Below, one piece after another: positions 1 to 8,527 of a stretch of DNA of 64,000 nt. Made by a program: the position numbers and the translations under genes. The notes under the pieces were generated by a model. The model was not told the origin of the DNA. It saw only the letters and a list, made by a program, of their open reading frames with translations, and made no database searches. Every line of letters starts with the position of its first letter. The first letter of the stretch is position 1. Origin of the DNA: Streptomyces sp. CC228A (GTDB lineage Bacteria; Actinomycetota; Actinomycetes; Streptomycetales; Streptomycetaceae). The DNA is taken from assembly GCF_021390935.1 (NCBI RefSeq), contig NZ_JAJPUI010000010.1:1-64000 (forward strand), given 5' to 3'.

Positions 1-3
1 ACG

Positions 4-669
4 ATGATCGGGCACCTCGCGCTCCCGGCCGGTGTCGACCGCCGGCCCGCAGTGCTGCTCGGACCAGAGGGCGTGGGGCTCAGCGACGTCGAGCGCCGCC
101 GGGCCGATGCTCTCGCCGAGCTGGGATATGTAGCGCTGGCCTTCGACCTTCACGGCGGGCGCTATTTGAGTGACCCCGAGGAGATGCTGGCCCGTTGCAT
201 GCCACTGCTCGCTGATCCCGACCGGATGCGGCGCATCGGCCACGCGGCACTCGACGAGTTGCGCACCGAGCCCCGGACCGACCCCGACCGGATCGCCGCC
301 ATCGGCTACGGCACCGGGGGCGCCATCGCGCTGGAACTCGGGCGAGGCGGCGTCAACCTGCGCGCGATCGGGACAGTCAACGCAACTACCACGGGCCGAC
401 CGGGCGAGGCAGCGCGCATCCGCTGCCCGGTGTGGGCCGGGGTCGGATCGGAAGACCCGATCATGCCGCCCGCGCAACGAAACGCGTTCACCGCTGAGAT
501 GCAGGCCGCGGGCGTCGACTGGCGCCTGGTGGTCTATGGCGGCGCCTTGCACGCCTTCCACCACCCACCGGTCGACCACCCCGTGGTCCCCGGTGTCGGC
601 TACCACCCACAGCACGCGCAGCGAGCCTGGCGCGACGTCGTCGACCTGCTCGCCGAGTGCTTGTCGTGA
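4..669 (+). CDS. dienelactone hydrolase-like alpha/beta protein, nucleophile absent
   Basis: An alpha/beta-hydrolase-fold protein of the dienelactone hydrolase family, 221 residues from the first ATG. The reading frame is open to the window edge, so the true start may lie upstream. The acid (GSEDPIMP, D151) and histidine (ALHAF, H183) of the family triad are visible. The nucleophile elbow, normally GYCFGG or GxSxG, reads GYGTGG at 101-106, so Gly103 sits where Cys or Ser is expected. The family hydrolyses lactones or esters in the cytoplasm, but this member may be non-hydrolytic. An IS21 remnant follows, pointing the other way. Family assignment is fairly sure; activity is unknown. Confidence 0.8.
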   Translation: MIGHLALPAGVDRRPAVLLGPEGVGLSDVERRRADALAELGYVALAFDLHGGRYLSDPEEMLARCMPLLADPDRMRRIGHAALDELRTEPRTDPDRIAAIGYGTGGAIALELGRGGVNLRAIGTVNATTTGRPGEAARIRCPVWAGVGSEDPIMPPAQRNAFTAEMQAAGVDWRLVVYGGALHAFHHPPVDHPVVPGVGYHPQHAQRAWRDVVDLLAECLS

Positions 670-865
670 CGGAGGACCTGGGGGCATGCCTCAAACATGC
701 TGGCGCCAGGACTGGTCAGCGTCGCGCACTGGCAGTCTCCTCCCCCTTGCGATCGTTCTACTTCGATGCCTGCGGCTTCGCAGAAACGGCGGCAGGGTTG
801 ATCGCCTTGTGCCCTTGGGCCTCCCGGCCCTGGGGATGTGTCCGGAGGGCCGGGAGGGAAGATCT

Positions 866-1660
866 TCAGCTGGTGATCTGCTCTTCGGCTCGGGCCCGGG
901 TGCTGGCGAGGCGGTAGGAGTCGGTGCCGGTTTCGATGAGCGTGCCGTTGAAGGTGAGACGGTCAACGATGGCCGCGCAGAGGCGCGGATCAGTAAAGGT
1001 CTTGGTCCAGCCGCCGAAGGACTCGTTGGAGGCGATGGCGACGCTGTTCTTCTCCTCCCGCTCGGTCAGCACCTGGAAGAGGAGTTCGGCGCCGTGGCGG
1101 TCGAGTTCCATGTAGCCGAGTTCGTCGATGCAGAGGAGATCGACGCGGCCGTAGCGGGCGATAGTGTTGTTGAGCTGCTTCTCGTCGGCGGCCTCGACCA
1201 GCTCGTTGACCAGCTTCGTGGCCGGCGTGTAGCGGACTCGGTAGCCCTTCATGGCGGCCTCGGTGCCCAGGGCGATGAGCATATGGGACTTGCCGGTGCC
1301 GGAGTCCCCGATCAGGCAGAGCGGCTGGCTCTTCCTGATCCACTCGCAGCTGGCGAGGGTGTGGACGGTGGCCGCGTCGATGTTCGGGTTGGCGTCGAAG
1401 TCGAAGGCCCGCAGGGACTTCTCCCGCGGGAAGCCCGCTGCTTTGATCCGTCGTTCCGAGCGGCGGCGGGCCCGGTCATCGCACTCGGTCATCAGCAATT
1501 CGGCGAGGAAGTCGCGGTAGGTCATCTGGTCCTTGACCGCCCGGTCGACGATGTCGTTGAACTCGTTACGGATCGAGGGCAGCCGCAGCAAACGACAGGC
1601 GGTGTCGATCGCGGCGTCGGCGGCCTGCTCGGTCAAGCCTCGCTGGCGGGGCAGGGTCAC
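866..1660 (-). CDS. istB: IS21-family helper ATPase IstB
   Basis: A 264-residue AAA+ helper of IS21 transposition, which binds ATP and target DNA and works with the IstA transposase. Walker A is GDSGTGKS at 118-125 and Walker B is LLCIDE at 175-180. The N-terminal IstB helical domain, with a run of charged residues near 62-72, is intact. The GTG start at 1658-1660 overlaps the istA stop as GTGA, the usual coupled arrangement. Length is normal for the family. Because its partner is truncated, the gene is probably a passenger, or could act in trans with another IS21 copy. Confidence 0.93.
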   Translation of the reverse strand: MTLPRQRGLTEQAADAAIDTACRLLRLPSIRNEFNDIVDRAVKDQMTYRDFLAELLMTECDDRARRRSERRIKAAGFPREKSLRAFDFDANPNIDAATVHTLASCEWIRKSQPLCLIGDSGTGKSHMLIALGTEAAMKGYRVRYTPATKLVNELVEAADEKQLNNTIARYGRVDLLCIDELGYMELDRHGAELLFQVLTEREEKNSVAIASNESFGGWTKTFTDPRLCAAIVDRLTFNGTLIETGTDSYRLASTRARAEEQITS

Positions 1661-2049
1661 TGGGCTTCTCCCTCACGGTGTCCGCTGCCGCTGGTGCGGC
1701 GGCGTCGGAGCAGTTGGTCATAGGGGGTCACCGACGGCAGTGGTCTGGTGTCCGGTGGGAGGTGCGCGAGCCGCCACTCGTGCAGTGACGTGACAGTGGC
1801 CGGCATCTGCCCAGGAATCGCCGGGATGGATGCGCCGATGGTTGGCTCGTCCTCCGTCTGGGCGGCTTTGCGGGCCTCCAGGGCGACCGCGTCGGCGGTC
1901 AGGGCGCCGGCCCGCAGTGCGGTGGCCAGGCCCGCGACCACGTGCTCGTGGGCGAGGTGACGGTTCAGCAGCAGGACCTCGATCAACGCCCGGGTGCCGT
2001 CCCGCTCGCCGTGAACCTTGCGGGCCTGGCCCCACCAGGCGTCGTGGAA
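1657..2049 (-). pseudogene. istA: istA 3' remnant (IS21 transposase)
   Basis: Only the C-terminal part of the transposase is present, from about HDAWWGQARKVHG through a conserved segment around EVLLLNRHL and GALTADAVALEARKAA to the family-typical PYDQLL end. The helix-turn-helix and DDE catalytic core are absent. The frame continues upstream past 2049, but that sequence no longer resembles IstA and runs antisense to the zinc-ribbon gene. The stop codon overlaps the istB GTG. A deletion or recombination rather than a point mutation removed the 5' part. Confidence 0.8.
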
Positions 2050-2050
2050 T

Positions 2051-2296
2051 ATGGCCACCCACCTCCGCGCCCAAGTCCCCGCAGCCGCGGTGGACTGCCC
2101 GCACTGCCGCCTGCCCGCGGTACCCGGCGCGCCCGGCTGGTACCGGTGCGGGTCGTGCCGATGGGAGATCGACGAAGCGTCCCAGCAGGTGTACGCCGAC
2201 CTCGTCGCCCACCTGGACGCCGGCCCGGACACGTTCTTCGCCGAAGTGCAGGTCCGTACGGCGCACCTCCGCGCCCTCGAACCCGCCTGGACGTGA
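2051..2296 (+). CDS. small zinc-ribbon protein at the IS21 junction
   Basis: An 81-residue protein not assigned to a named family. It carries a CxxC pair at C16/C19 and another at C33/C36, a zinc-ribbon arrangement, followed by an acidic helical tail. The ATG at 2051 lies within a few bases of the point where IS21 homology ends, so the native promoter and leader are presumably lost or moved. Only a weak GTGGA lies upstream as a ribosome site. Cys spacing and codon use support a real gene; expression is doubtful. Confidence 0.55.
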   Translation: MATHLRAQVPAAAVDCPHCRLPAVPGAPGWYRCGSCRWEIDEASQQVYADLVAHLDAGPDTFFAEVQVRTAHLRALEPAWT

Positions 2297-2608
2297 CCCC
2301 GACTGCCCCGGCCGGCATCCATCCCCCCGGCCGACCGGGGCCCTACCGCACCAGATCCACGAGGCCTCCCGCAGGGAGGGCGTGAAGGCTCCCACCCGGC
2401 CGCGGTCACGGCGGATCACGGCGGGGCGGGACACGGCAGCCCCGACCGGACACGTACGGTCGGGCCTTCCCCGGGCGACGACCCACCTCGCGACACACGC
2501 GCCGAGCGGACGTTTCTCACACGTTGGCGGTCGTCACGGTGAGCATCCCGGCACAATACGACAGAAGCTCCTCCCCCCATCCCTCCGCATAGAAGTACGA
2601 TCCCCCGC
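2297..2608. other. intergenic region with a 7-bp hairpin
   Basis: No gene is supported here. A perfect inverted repeat CCGACCG (2442-2448) and CGGTCGG (2457-2463) with an 8-base loop may end transcription of the zinc-ribbon gene, though no T-run follows. The last 90 bases are less GC-rich and must carry the promoter of the GNAT gene; I cannot fix its -35 and -10. Confidence 0.45.
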
Positions 2609-3094
2609 ATGAATATTCGCCCTGTGCCGTTCGACCACCCCGACGCCCTCAAGCTCAACGACCAAGTCCAGCTGGAGTACGCCGAGCGGTACGACGGGGA
2701 AGGGGACGTGACGCACCTGGAAGCGGACCACTTCCAGCCGCCCCGCGGGCTGTACCTGATCGCGTACGACGACCGGGAGCGGCCCGTCGCCACCGGCGGG
2801 TGGCGCGCGCAGGACGAGAACGACGAGGGGTACTCCGACGGCGACGCCGAGCTGAAGCGGATGTACGTGATACCCGAGGCGCGGGGCCTGGGCATAGCCA
2901 GGCGGATTCTGGCCCTTCTGGAGGAGGACGCCCGCGCGGCGGGCCGCCTCCGGATGGTGCTGGAGACCGGGACCATGCAGCCGGAGGCCATCGCCCTGTA
3001 CGAGTCGAGCGGATACGAGCCGTGCACGAAGTTCGGCTACTACCGCACGTACGAATCCAGCCGCTGCTTCGCGAAACCGCTCATCGGCCGGTAA
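2609..3094 (+). CDS. GNAT-family N-acetyltransferase
   Basis: A 161-residue single-domain GNAT enzyme that would transfer an acetyl group from acetyl-CoA to an unidentified amine. The core is clear: strand 4 then the pyrophosphate-binding turn RGLGIA at 92-97, and the ALYESSGY motif at 129-136 that closes the acetyl-CoA site. The strand-4 segment AELKRMYV is typical of small bacterial GNATs. It stands alone, transcribed towards the secreted protease gene with about 160 bases between them, so no pathway can be inferred from context. Confidence 0.87.
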   Translation: MNIRPVPFDHPDALKLNDQVQLEYAERYDGEGDVTHLEADHFQPPRGLYLIAYDDRERPVATGGWRAQDENDEGYSDGDAELKRMYVIPEARGLGIARRILALLEEDARAAGRLRMVLETGTMQPEAIALYESSGYEPCTKFGYYRTYESSRCFAKPLIGR

Positions 3095-3253
3095 AGCGAC
3101 TCGTGACGCGCTCCTGACATTTCCGGGGGCGCGTGGCACGCTGCCTCTCGCACCACGCATCCCGGTACCGCGATCCGCACCGCATCCCTTCGTTCCCCCC
3201 ACCCCCCTGCCCGGGCGCCCCCACGGCCCCGGGCACGGCAGAAGGAGACATGT

Positions 3254-4275
3254 GTGAGACGCCATCGTTCCTCCGCGGCCACCCTGCTCGGCGCCGCAGC
3301 CCTGCTCGCGGGCGCGCTGGCCGCCGCCCCGGCGAGTGCCGCCCCCTCCCCCGACACCTCCGGCGCCACCGCCGCTGCCGCCACCCACGCGATCACCGCG
3401 GAGGAGCAGCGCGACGCCGCCGCCTTCTGGACCGCCGAGCGCATGCGCGGCGCCGCCCCCTGGACCTGAAGCTGACGCCCGGGCAGCTGAAGCAGCTGAA
3501 GACCCCGGAGCCCGGCGGGGCGACCACCACCGTCGCCCCGACCGCCGCCGCGGACACCGCGGCCGGCGCGGCCGGCGCCGCAGGGCCGCTCGCCTTCCCG
3601 CAGGCCGGCGGCTCGTGGAGCTCGGGCGGGGCCGTCGTGAAGACCTCGGGCCGGGTGTTCTTCACCTTCGACGGACGCACGGCCTCCTGCTCAGGGAACG
3701 CGGTGACCAGCCAGAACCAGTCCACCGTCATCACCGCCGGGCACTGCGTGAAGTACCAGGGCAGCTGGCACACCAACTGGGTGTTCGTCCCCGCCTACGC
3801 CGACGGCAACGCCCCCTACGGGCAGTGGACCGCGACCAAGACGCTGACCACCCCCCAGTGGGAGTCCGGAGAGGACATCAACCACGACGTCGGCGCGGCC
3901 GTCGTCGCCCCGCTGAACGGCCGGAAGCTCACCGACGTCACCGGCGCCCAGGGCCTCCAGTTCAACGGCGGCTACAACAAGCCGATGTACGCCTTCGGCT
4001 TCCCGGCCGCGTCCCCGTACGACGGCTCGAAGCTCGTCTACTGCAGCGGCAACTCGTCGAAGGACTTCCTGCTCAGCCAGGACCACAGCCTCGGCTGCAA
4101 CATGACCGGCGGCTCCAGCGGCGGCCCCTGGTTCACCGGCTTCAGCGAGGCGAGCGGCACCGGCCTGCAGGTGTCGGTGAACAGCTTCGGCTACGCCTTC
4201 CTGCCCAACCGCATGTTCGGCCCGTACTTCGGCAACGAGGCCCAGGCGCTCTACAGCAAGGCGCAGACCTCCTAG
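3254..4275 (+). CDS. secreted trypsin-like serine protease (one frameshift)
   Basis: A secreted S1-fold serine peptidase of about 340 residues once one missing base is restored. The start is GTG 3254, behind GAAGGAG at 3241-3247, and is followed by a signal peptide (RRHR, a long Ala/Leu core, ASA cleavage site). Catalytic residues are His in TAGHC (3742-3744), Asp in NHD (3886-3888) and Ser in GGSSGGP (4117-4119). The signal-peptide frame ends at a premature TGA near 3467; adding one C to the run at 3456-3460 joins it to the catalytic frame as APLDLKL. This is more likely a sequencing error than a lesion. Confidence 0.85.
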
Positions 4276-4280
4276 CGCCC

Positions 4281-4317
4281 GCGGCCGGGGCCGGGGCGGA
4301 TCCCGAGCCCCGGCCGC
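4281..4317. terminator. bidirectional hairpin between convergent genes
   Basis: A perfect 11-bp stem, GCGGCCGGGGC (4281-4291) and GCCCCGGCCGC (4307-4317), fills the gap between the protease gene and the convergent sigma-like gene. There is no T-run, as is common for Streptomyces terminators. Confidence 0.6.
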
Positions 4318-4326
4318 CGCGCACGC

Positions 4327-5943
4327 TCACGCGGCGCCCGCGCCCCACAGGGGGCCGGGCGCCGCCGGCTGCGTCCCGGCCGCGTGCGCGGCACCCTCCC
4401 CGCCCGGCCCGTCGATCAGCCACCGCTGCTCGGACGCCGCCTCCCGGAGCCGTACGACGAGGTCCGAGCCCGGCTCGGCCGTGACCGCCGCCAGGGCCAG
4501 CGCCGCGTCCCCGCGCGGGACCACCGCGCCCCGCACGGTCACGTCGTACCGCACCTCCGGGCCCGTCCGGCAGACGGCCAGCGCCACGCTCCCGTCCGGC
4601 CGGCCGGAGTCGGCGCACAGTTCCGGCGCGGCCGCACTGCGCAGCAGCCCGTCCGGTTCGTGCAGCCACGTCTGGGTCACCGCCCCCGTGCACGCGGCGA
4701 GCGTCAGGGCGGCCCCGTCCCCCGCGCCGCCTCGCACGTCCACGCACAGGACACCGCCGTGCGGGGCGGCGGTGCGCAGCCGGGTCCGCAGCGCGGCGCC
4801 GTCCTCGGGGTGACCGGCCGGTGCCGGCGGCGGCGCGGCGGTCGCCGTGGGCGGCGCCTGCGGGCCTGCGGCCCGGTCGCCGCCGTCCGCCGCGGGCCAC
4901 AGCCCGGAGACCGCCGCCGCCAGCAGCAGGGCGCTGAGGCCGAAGCCGAGGCCGGTGAGCAGCGTCCCGCCGTCCGGCCGCCGCAGGGCGGGGTGCGCGA
5001 GGCGGCGCCGTACCGCCCGGGCGTGGCGGCCCGCCCGGCGCAGCCGCTCCCGGTGGGCACCCGTCCCGGGCGGGCTTCCGGCGGCGGCGCGCAGGCGGCC
5101 GGGGCGGGTCTCCAGGTAGCGTTCCGCGCCGCCGCCCAGCACCGCCTCGGCGAGGAGCAGCGGCAGCCGCCCGTCCGCCTGCCGCAGCTGGTCGGCGCTG
5201 CGGCGGCAGAACGCGCAGCGGGCGAGGTGGCGCCGGATGTCGGGGATGAGCGGCCCGGTCCGGCGCAGCGAGAGGTCCAGCAGCCTGCCGAAGTGGCGGC
5301 ACTCCCGGTCGGGCGCGAGCGCCTGGTGCGCGTCGGCGCAGCCCGCGCGCAGCAGCGTGCGGGCCTCGTCGAGCCGCCACCCGGCCTCGCGCGGGTCGAG
5401 GGCGAGGAGGGCGGCGGGGACGGACAGCCCTTCGGCCTCCACCTCCCTGTGCCACAGCAGGACCTGAGCGTCCTCGGGCAGGGCGTGGAAGGCGAGGGCG
5501 ACGAGCCGCCGGCTCTCGGCGGGCTCGGCGGGCGCGCGGACGCCCGGCAGGGCGGCGGCGACGCGGCCCGGCCGCGCCCACTCCGCCAGGACCCGGCGGG
5601 CCTCCACCAGGAGTCGCGGGCGCAGGGCGGCGGGCGCGGGAGGTCCCGCGGGCGGCTCGGGCCGCTCCGGGGGCGCGGAGGCCAGCCGGGCGAACACCGC
5701 GGCGGCGGCCATGCCCGCCGTCCGCCCGGACGGCGTGAAGAGCGCGGTGTAGGCGTGCAGGGCCTGCCAGTGCCGGGCGAGGAGCAGGGCCGCGGCGCCG
5801 GAGGCGGGGTCGGGATCGGGGTCGGCGGGGGCGAGGGCGGGATCGGCGGGGGCGCCGAGGGAGGTGCCGGGGGCTGTACCGTGCAGGACTTCGAGGAGGC
5901 GTGCGTCGGAGTCCCCGGTGGGAGCCGAGGTGTGCTGGTGCAT
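4327..5943 (-). CDS. sigma-like / zf-HC2 / membrane / RICIN-like protein
   Basis: A multidomain protein of 538 residues from the ATG at 5943, which has GGAAGAA upstream; the longer GTG start at 5988 has no ribosome site. Residues about 50-185 resemble sigma-70 regions 2 and 4 (RHWQALHAYTALF; ALPEDAQVLLWHREVEAEG). Next is a zinc-finger anti-sigma-like motif, H239-x3-C-x2-C246, one membrane segment at about 327-349, a Pro/Ala linker and an extracytoplasmic beta-trefoil-like region with paired Cys. Known Streptomyces relatives have this architecture, but their function is not established. It may couple binding of an external ligand to transcription. A tandem-repeat spacer lies upstream. Confidence 0.65.
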   Translation of the reverse strand: MHQHTSAPTGDSDARLLEVLHGTAPGTSLGAPADPALAPADPDPDPASGAAALLLARHWQALHAYTALFTPSGRTAGMAAAAVFARLASAPPERPEPPAGPPAPAALRPRLLVEARRVLAEWARPGRVAAALPGVRAPAEPAESRRLVALAFHALPEDAQVLLWHREVEAEGLSVPAALLALDPREAGWRLDEARTLLRAGCADAHQALAPDRECRHFGRLLDLSLRRTGPLIPDIRRHLARCAFCRRSADQLRQADGRLPLLLAEAVLGGGAERYLETRPGRLRAAAGSPPGTGAHRERLRRAGRHARAVRRRLAHPALRRPDGGTLLTGLGFGLSALLLAAAVSGLWPAADGGDRAAGPQAPPTATAAPPPAPAGHPEDGAALRTRLRTAAPHGGVLCVDVRGGAGDGAALTLAACTGAVTQTWLHEPDGLLRSAAAPELCADSGRPDGSVALAVCRTGPEVRYDVTVRGAVVPRGDAALALAAVTAEPGSDLVVRLREAASEQRWLIDGPGGEGAAHAAGTQPAAPGPLWGAGAA

Positions 5944-6439
5944 GGCGGTTCTTCCGTCCGGGCCGAGTGTGGCGGTGGGAGGGTGCACCGATGGGGGCCA
6001 ACACGCCGGCGGGGGCAGCCTGGTGGGCTGCGAGGGGCCTCACTTTTCCATAACCGCCCCTGACGGAACAAGAGTTCCGCATACCGGCAGGAGAGGCGCT
6101 CCCCCGGCTCTCCCTGGCGCACGGGCGGTACGAGCGGCACCTGCCGCCTACGCACCACGCCCGGCTCCGGGATTCCTGGCGCGGGCCGGACGAGCGGCCC
6201 CCACCGGCCACGCACGCCGGGACCCGGGCTCCCTGGCGCACGGGCGGCACGAGCGGCCCTCACCGGCCACGCACGCCGACACCCGGGCCCCGGCCCTGGC
6301 AGCACGAGCCCCCGGTGCCACGGGGGTGGGGCGACCGGGGGCTCGGGGCCCGCCGCACTCGCGGGCCTGGGCCCGGCACGGTCGGGCCCGGGGACGGCCG
6401 GGCCCCGTGGAGGGTGCGGGCCCGGCCGGGTTTCGTGGC
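5944..6439. repeat. intergenic region: 6-bp inverted repeat and ~60-bp tandem repeats
   Basis: CGGAAC (6064-6069) and GTTCCG (6074-6079) form a perfect inverted repeat upstream of the sigma-like gene; on the minus strand it gives GGAACTCTTGTTCC, partly like an ECF-type -35. From about 6112 to 6300 there are about three diverged copies of a ~60-bp unit containing CTGGCGCACGGGCGGCACGA and CCACGCACGCC. No coding sequence is supported. Confidence 0.6.
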
Positions 6440-8266
6440 TCAGCCGGCGGTGCGGGCGGCCGAGGCGGGGCCGGCGGTCCCCTCAGCGCACGCGGGGGCG
6501 GCCCCTCCCGCGGTGGCCGCGGCGCCTCCGGCAACGGAGACGGCGGCGCACTCGTCAGCGACGGAGACGGCGGAGACAGCGGCGCACCCGTCAGCGGCGG
6601 AGACGGCGGAGACGGCGGCGCGCCCGTCAGCGGCGGCAGCCGCGCGGGCAGCGGCGTGCGGGCGGGCGAGGTTGTCGGGGTGGAGCACCTCGCGCAGCCG
6701 CTCCTCCGTCAGCAGCCCCTTGACCAGGACGAGTTCGCGGACCCCGCGCCCGGTCTCCAGCGCCTCCTTCGCCACGGCGGTGGCCTGCTCGTAGCCGATG
6801 TACGGGTTGAGCGCGGTCACCAGGCCGATGGAGTGGTCGACGAGCCGGGCCAGGTGGTCCCGGTTCGCGGTGATGCCGCGGACGCACCGCTCCGCGAGGG
6901 TGAGGCAGCCGGCCCGCAGGTGGGTGAGGCTCTTGAGGAGGCTGTGGGCGATGACCGGTTCGAAGGCGTTGAGCTGGAGCTGGCCCGCCTCGGCCGCCAT
7001 GGTGACGGCCATGTCGTTCCCGATGACCTCGTACGCGATCTGGTTGACCACCTCGGGCACGACCGGGTTGACCTTGCCGGGCATGATGCTCGAACCGGCC
7101 TGCACCGGCGGCAGGTCGATCTCACCGAAGCCGGCGCGCGGCCCGCACGACAGCAGCCGCAGGTCGTTGCAGGTCTTGGAGAGCTTCACGGCGATCCGCT
7201 TCAGCACTCCGGAGAGCTGCACGAACGCCCCGGCGTCCTGGGTGGCCTCCACGAGGTCGTCGGCCACCACGAGCGGCAGCCCGGTGATCTCCCGCAGGTG
7301 GCGGGAGGCCAGCGCGGCGTACCGGGGGTGGGCGTTGAGCCCGGTGCCGATGGCCGTACCGCCCAGGTTGATCTCCCGGATGAGGGCGCACGCCTCCCCG
7401 AGCCGCTTGCGGTCCTCCTCGACCATGACGGCGTACGTGGCGAACTCCTGGCCCAGCGTCATGGGGACGGCGTCCTGGAGCTGTGTGCGGCCCATCTTCA
7501 GGACGTCGGCGAACTCCTCCGCCTTCGCGGCGAAGGCGTCCCGCAGGACCGCCATGGCGTCGAGCAGCCGGCGGGCGGTGAAGTCCAGGGCGATCTTGAC
7601 GGCGGTCGGGTAGACGTCGTTGGTGCTCTGGCCGAGGTTGACGTCCTCCAGCGGGTGCAGGTGCCGGTAGTCGCCCTTGGCGTGGCCGAGTAGTTCCAGG
7701 GCGCGGTTGGCGACGACCTCGTTGGCGTTCATGTTGGTGGACGTGCCAGCGCCGCCCTGGATGACGTCGACGACGAACGCGTCGTGCAGCCCGCCGCCGC
7801 GGATCTCCTCGCAGGCCGCGACCACGGCGTCCGCCTTGCGCGCGTCGAGCAGGCCGAGGTCGCGGTGGGCGAGCGCGGCGGCCTGCTTGACGCAGGCGAG
7901 GGCCGTGACGAGGTCCGGGTAGGCGGAGATGGGGGTGCCGGTGATCGGGAAGTTCTCCACGGCCCGCAGGGTGTGGATGCCGTAGTACGCGTCGGCGGGG
8001 ACGTCCCGGTCGCCGAGCAGGTCGTGCTCGCTGCGGAAGGCGGGGGCCGCGGCGGGACCGGAGGCGCAGGCGGGGGCCGGTTCGGGAGCGCGGCCGGCGG
8101 GGACCGTGGCAGCGGCGGGGCCGGGCTCCGTGGCTCCGGAGGAGCCGACCGGCGAGGGGGCGACCGGCGAGGGGGCGACCGGCGAGGGGGCGACCGGCGA
8201 GGGGGCGGAGGAGTCGAGGGCGGAGGGACCGGACGTGGCGGCGGTGGGGCGGGGGCTCGTGCCCAT
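6440..8266 (-). CDS. aspA: aspartate ammonia-lyase with repetitive tails
   Basis: Aspartase, which reversibly converts L-aspartate to fumarate and ammonia in the cytoplasm. The fumarase/aspartase signature GSSIMPGKVNP lies near 7068-7100, and the TSTNMNANEV and GQSTNDVYPT active-site segments are intact. At 608 residues it is about 140 longer than usual. The extra length is an N-terminal Pro/Ser/Ala tail with four APSPV-type copies (8146-8205) and a C-terminal Ala/Val/Ser tail from three ~36-bp repeats (about 6535-6650). It lies 260 bases downstream of asparaginase in the same direction, giving an asparagine to aspartate to fumarate route. Confidence 0.93.
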   Translation of the reverse strand: MGTSPRPTAATSGPSALDSSAPSPVAPSPVAPSPVAPSPVGSSGATEPGPAAATVPAGRAPEPAPACASGPAAAPAFRSEHDLLGDRDVPADAYYGIHTLRAVENFPITGTPISAYPDLVTALACVKQAAALAHRDLGLLDARKADAVVAACEEIRGGGLHDAFVVDVIQGGAGTSTNMNANEVVANRALELLGHAKGDYRHLHPLEDVNLGQSTNDVYPTAVKIALDFTARRLLDAMAVLRDAFAAKAEEFADVLKMGRTQLQDAVPMTLGQEFATYAVMVEEDRKRLGEACALIREINLGGTAIGTGLNAHPRYAALASRHLREITGLPLVVADDLVEATQDAGAFVQLSGVLKRIAVKLSKTCNDLRLLSCGPRAGFGEIDLPPVQAGSSIMPGKVNPVVPEVVNQIAYEVIGNDMAVTMAAEAGQLQLNAFEPVIAHSLLKSLTHLRAGCLTLAERCVRGITANRDHLARLVDHSIGLVTALNPYIGYEQATAVAKEALETGRGVRELVLVKGLLTEERLREVLHPDNLARPHAAARAAAAADGRAAVSAVSAADGCAAVSAVSVADECAAVSVAGGAAATAGGAAPACAEGTAGPASAARTAG

Positions 8267-8365
8267 GGCGGTGGGGCTCTCTCGTGCGCGGGAGGGTAGG
8301 GGCGGTGCGGGGAGCGGCAGAAGCGGCGGCCGGGGGCGTGCGGAGCGCCGTACCGGCAGCCGGTT

Positions 8366-8450
8366 CTCGGCAGGGGAGGGAACTCGGCGGACGACCGAAC
8401 TCGGCAGGGGAAGGAGCTCGGCGGACGACCGAACTCGGCAGGGGACGAAC
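8366..8450. repeat. 34-bp tandem repeat between asparaginase and aspA
   Basis: Two full 34-base copies (8366-8399 and 8400-8433) and a third partial copy of a unit beginning CTCGGCAGGGGA and ending GGACGACCGAA. They lie in the 260-base spacer between the two ammonia-releasing enzymes. Confidence 0.75.
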
Positions 8451-8527
8451 CCCCGGAGGGGACGGCACCCGGGAGGGGGACGGGCGGGGTCAGGCCCCGC
8501 CCAGGGCGGCGGGGCGGGGCTCGGCGT

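Larger units (their letters stand above)
866..2049 (-). mobile_element. truncated IS21-family element (istB plus 3' end of istA)
   Basis: IS21 elements carry istA (transposase) and istB (ATP-dependent helper) in one operon. Here istB is complete, but istA keeps only its last roughly 130 codons, and homology stops near 2047-2049, just before the start codon of the next rightward gene. The coordinates cover only the recognisable coding part. The left terminus must lie within 670-866, where I could not pick out a terminal repeat. The copy cannot transpose by itself. Confidence 0.8.
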
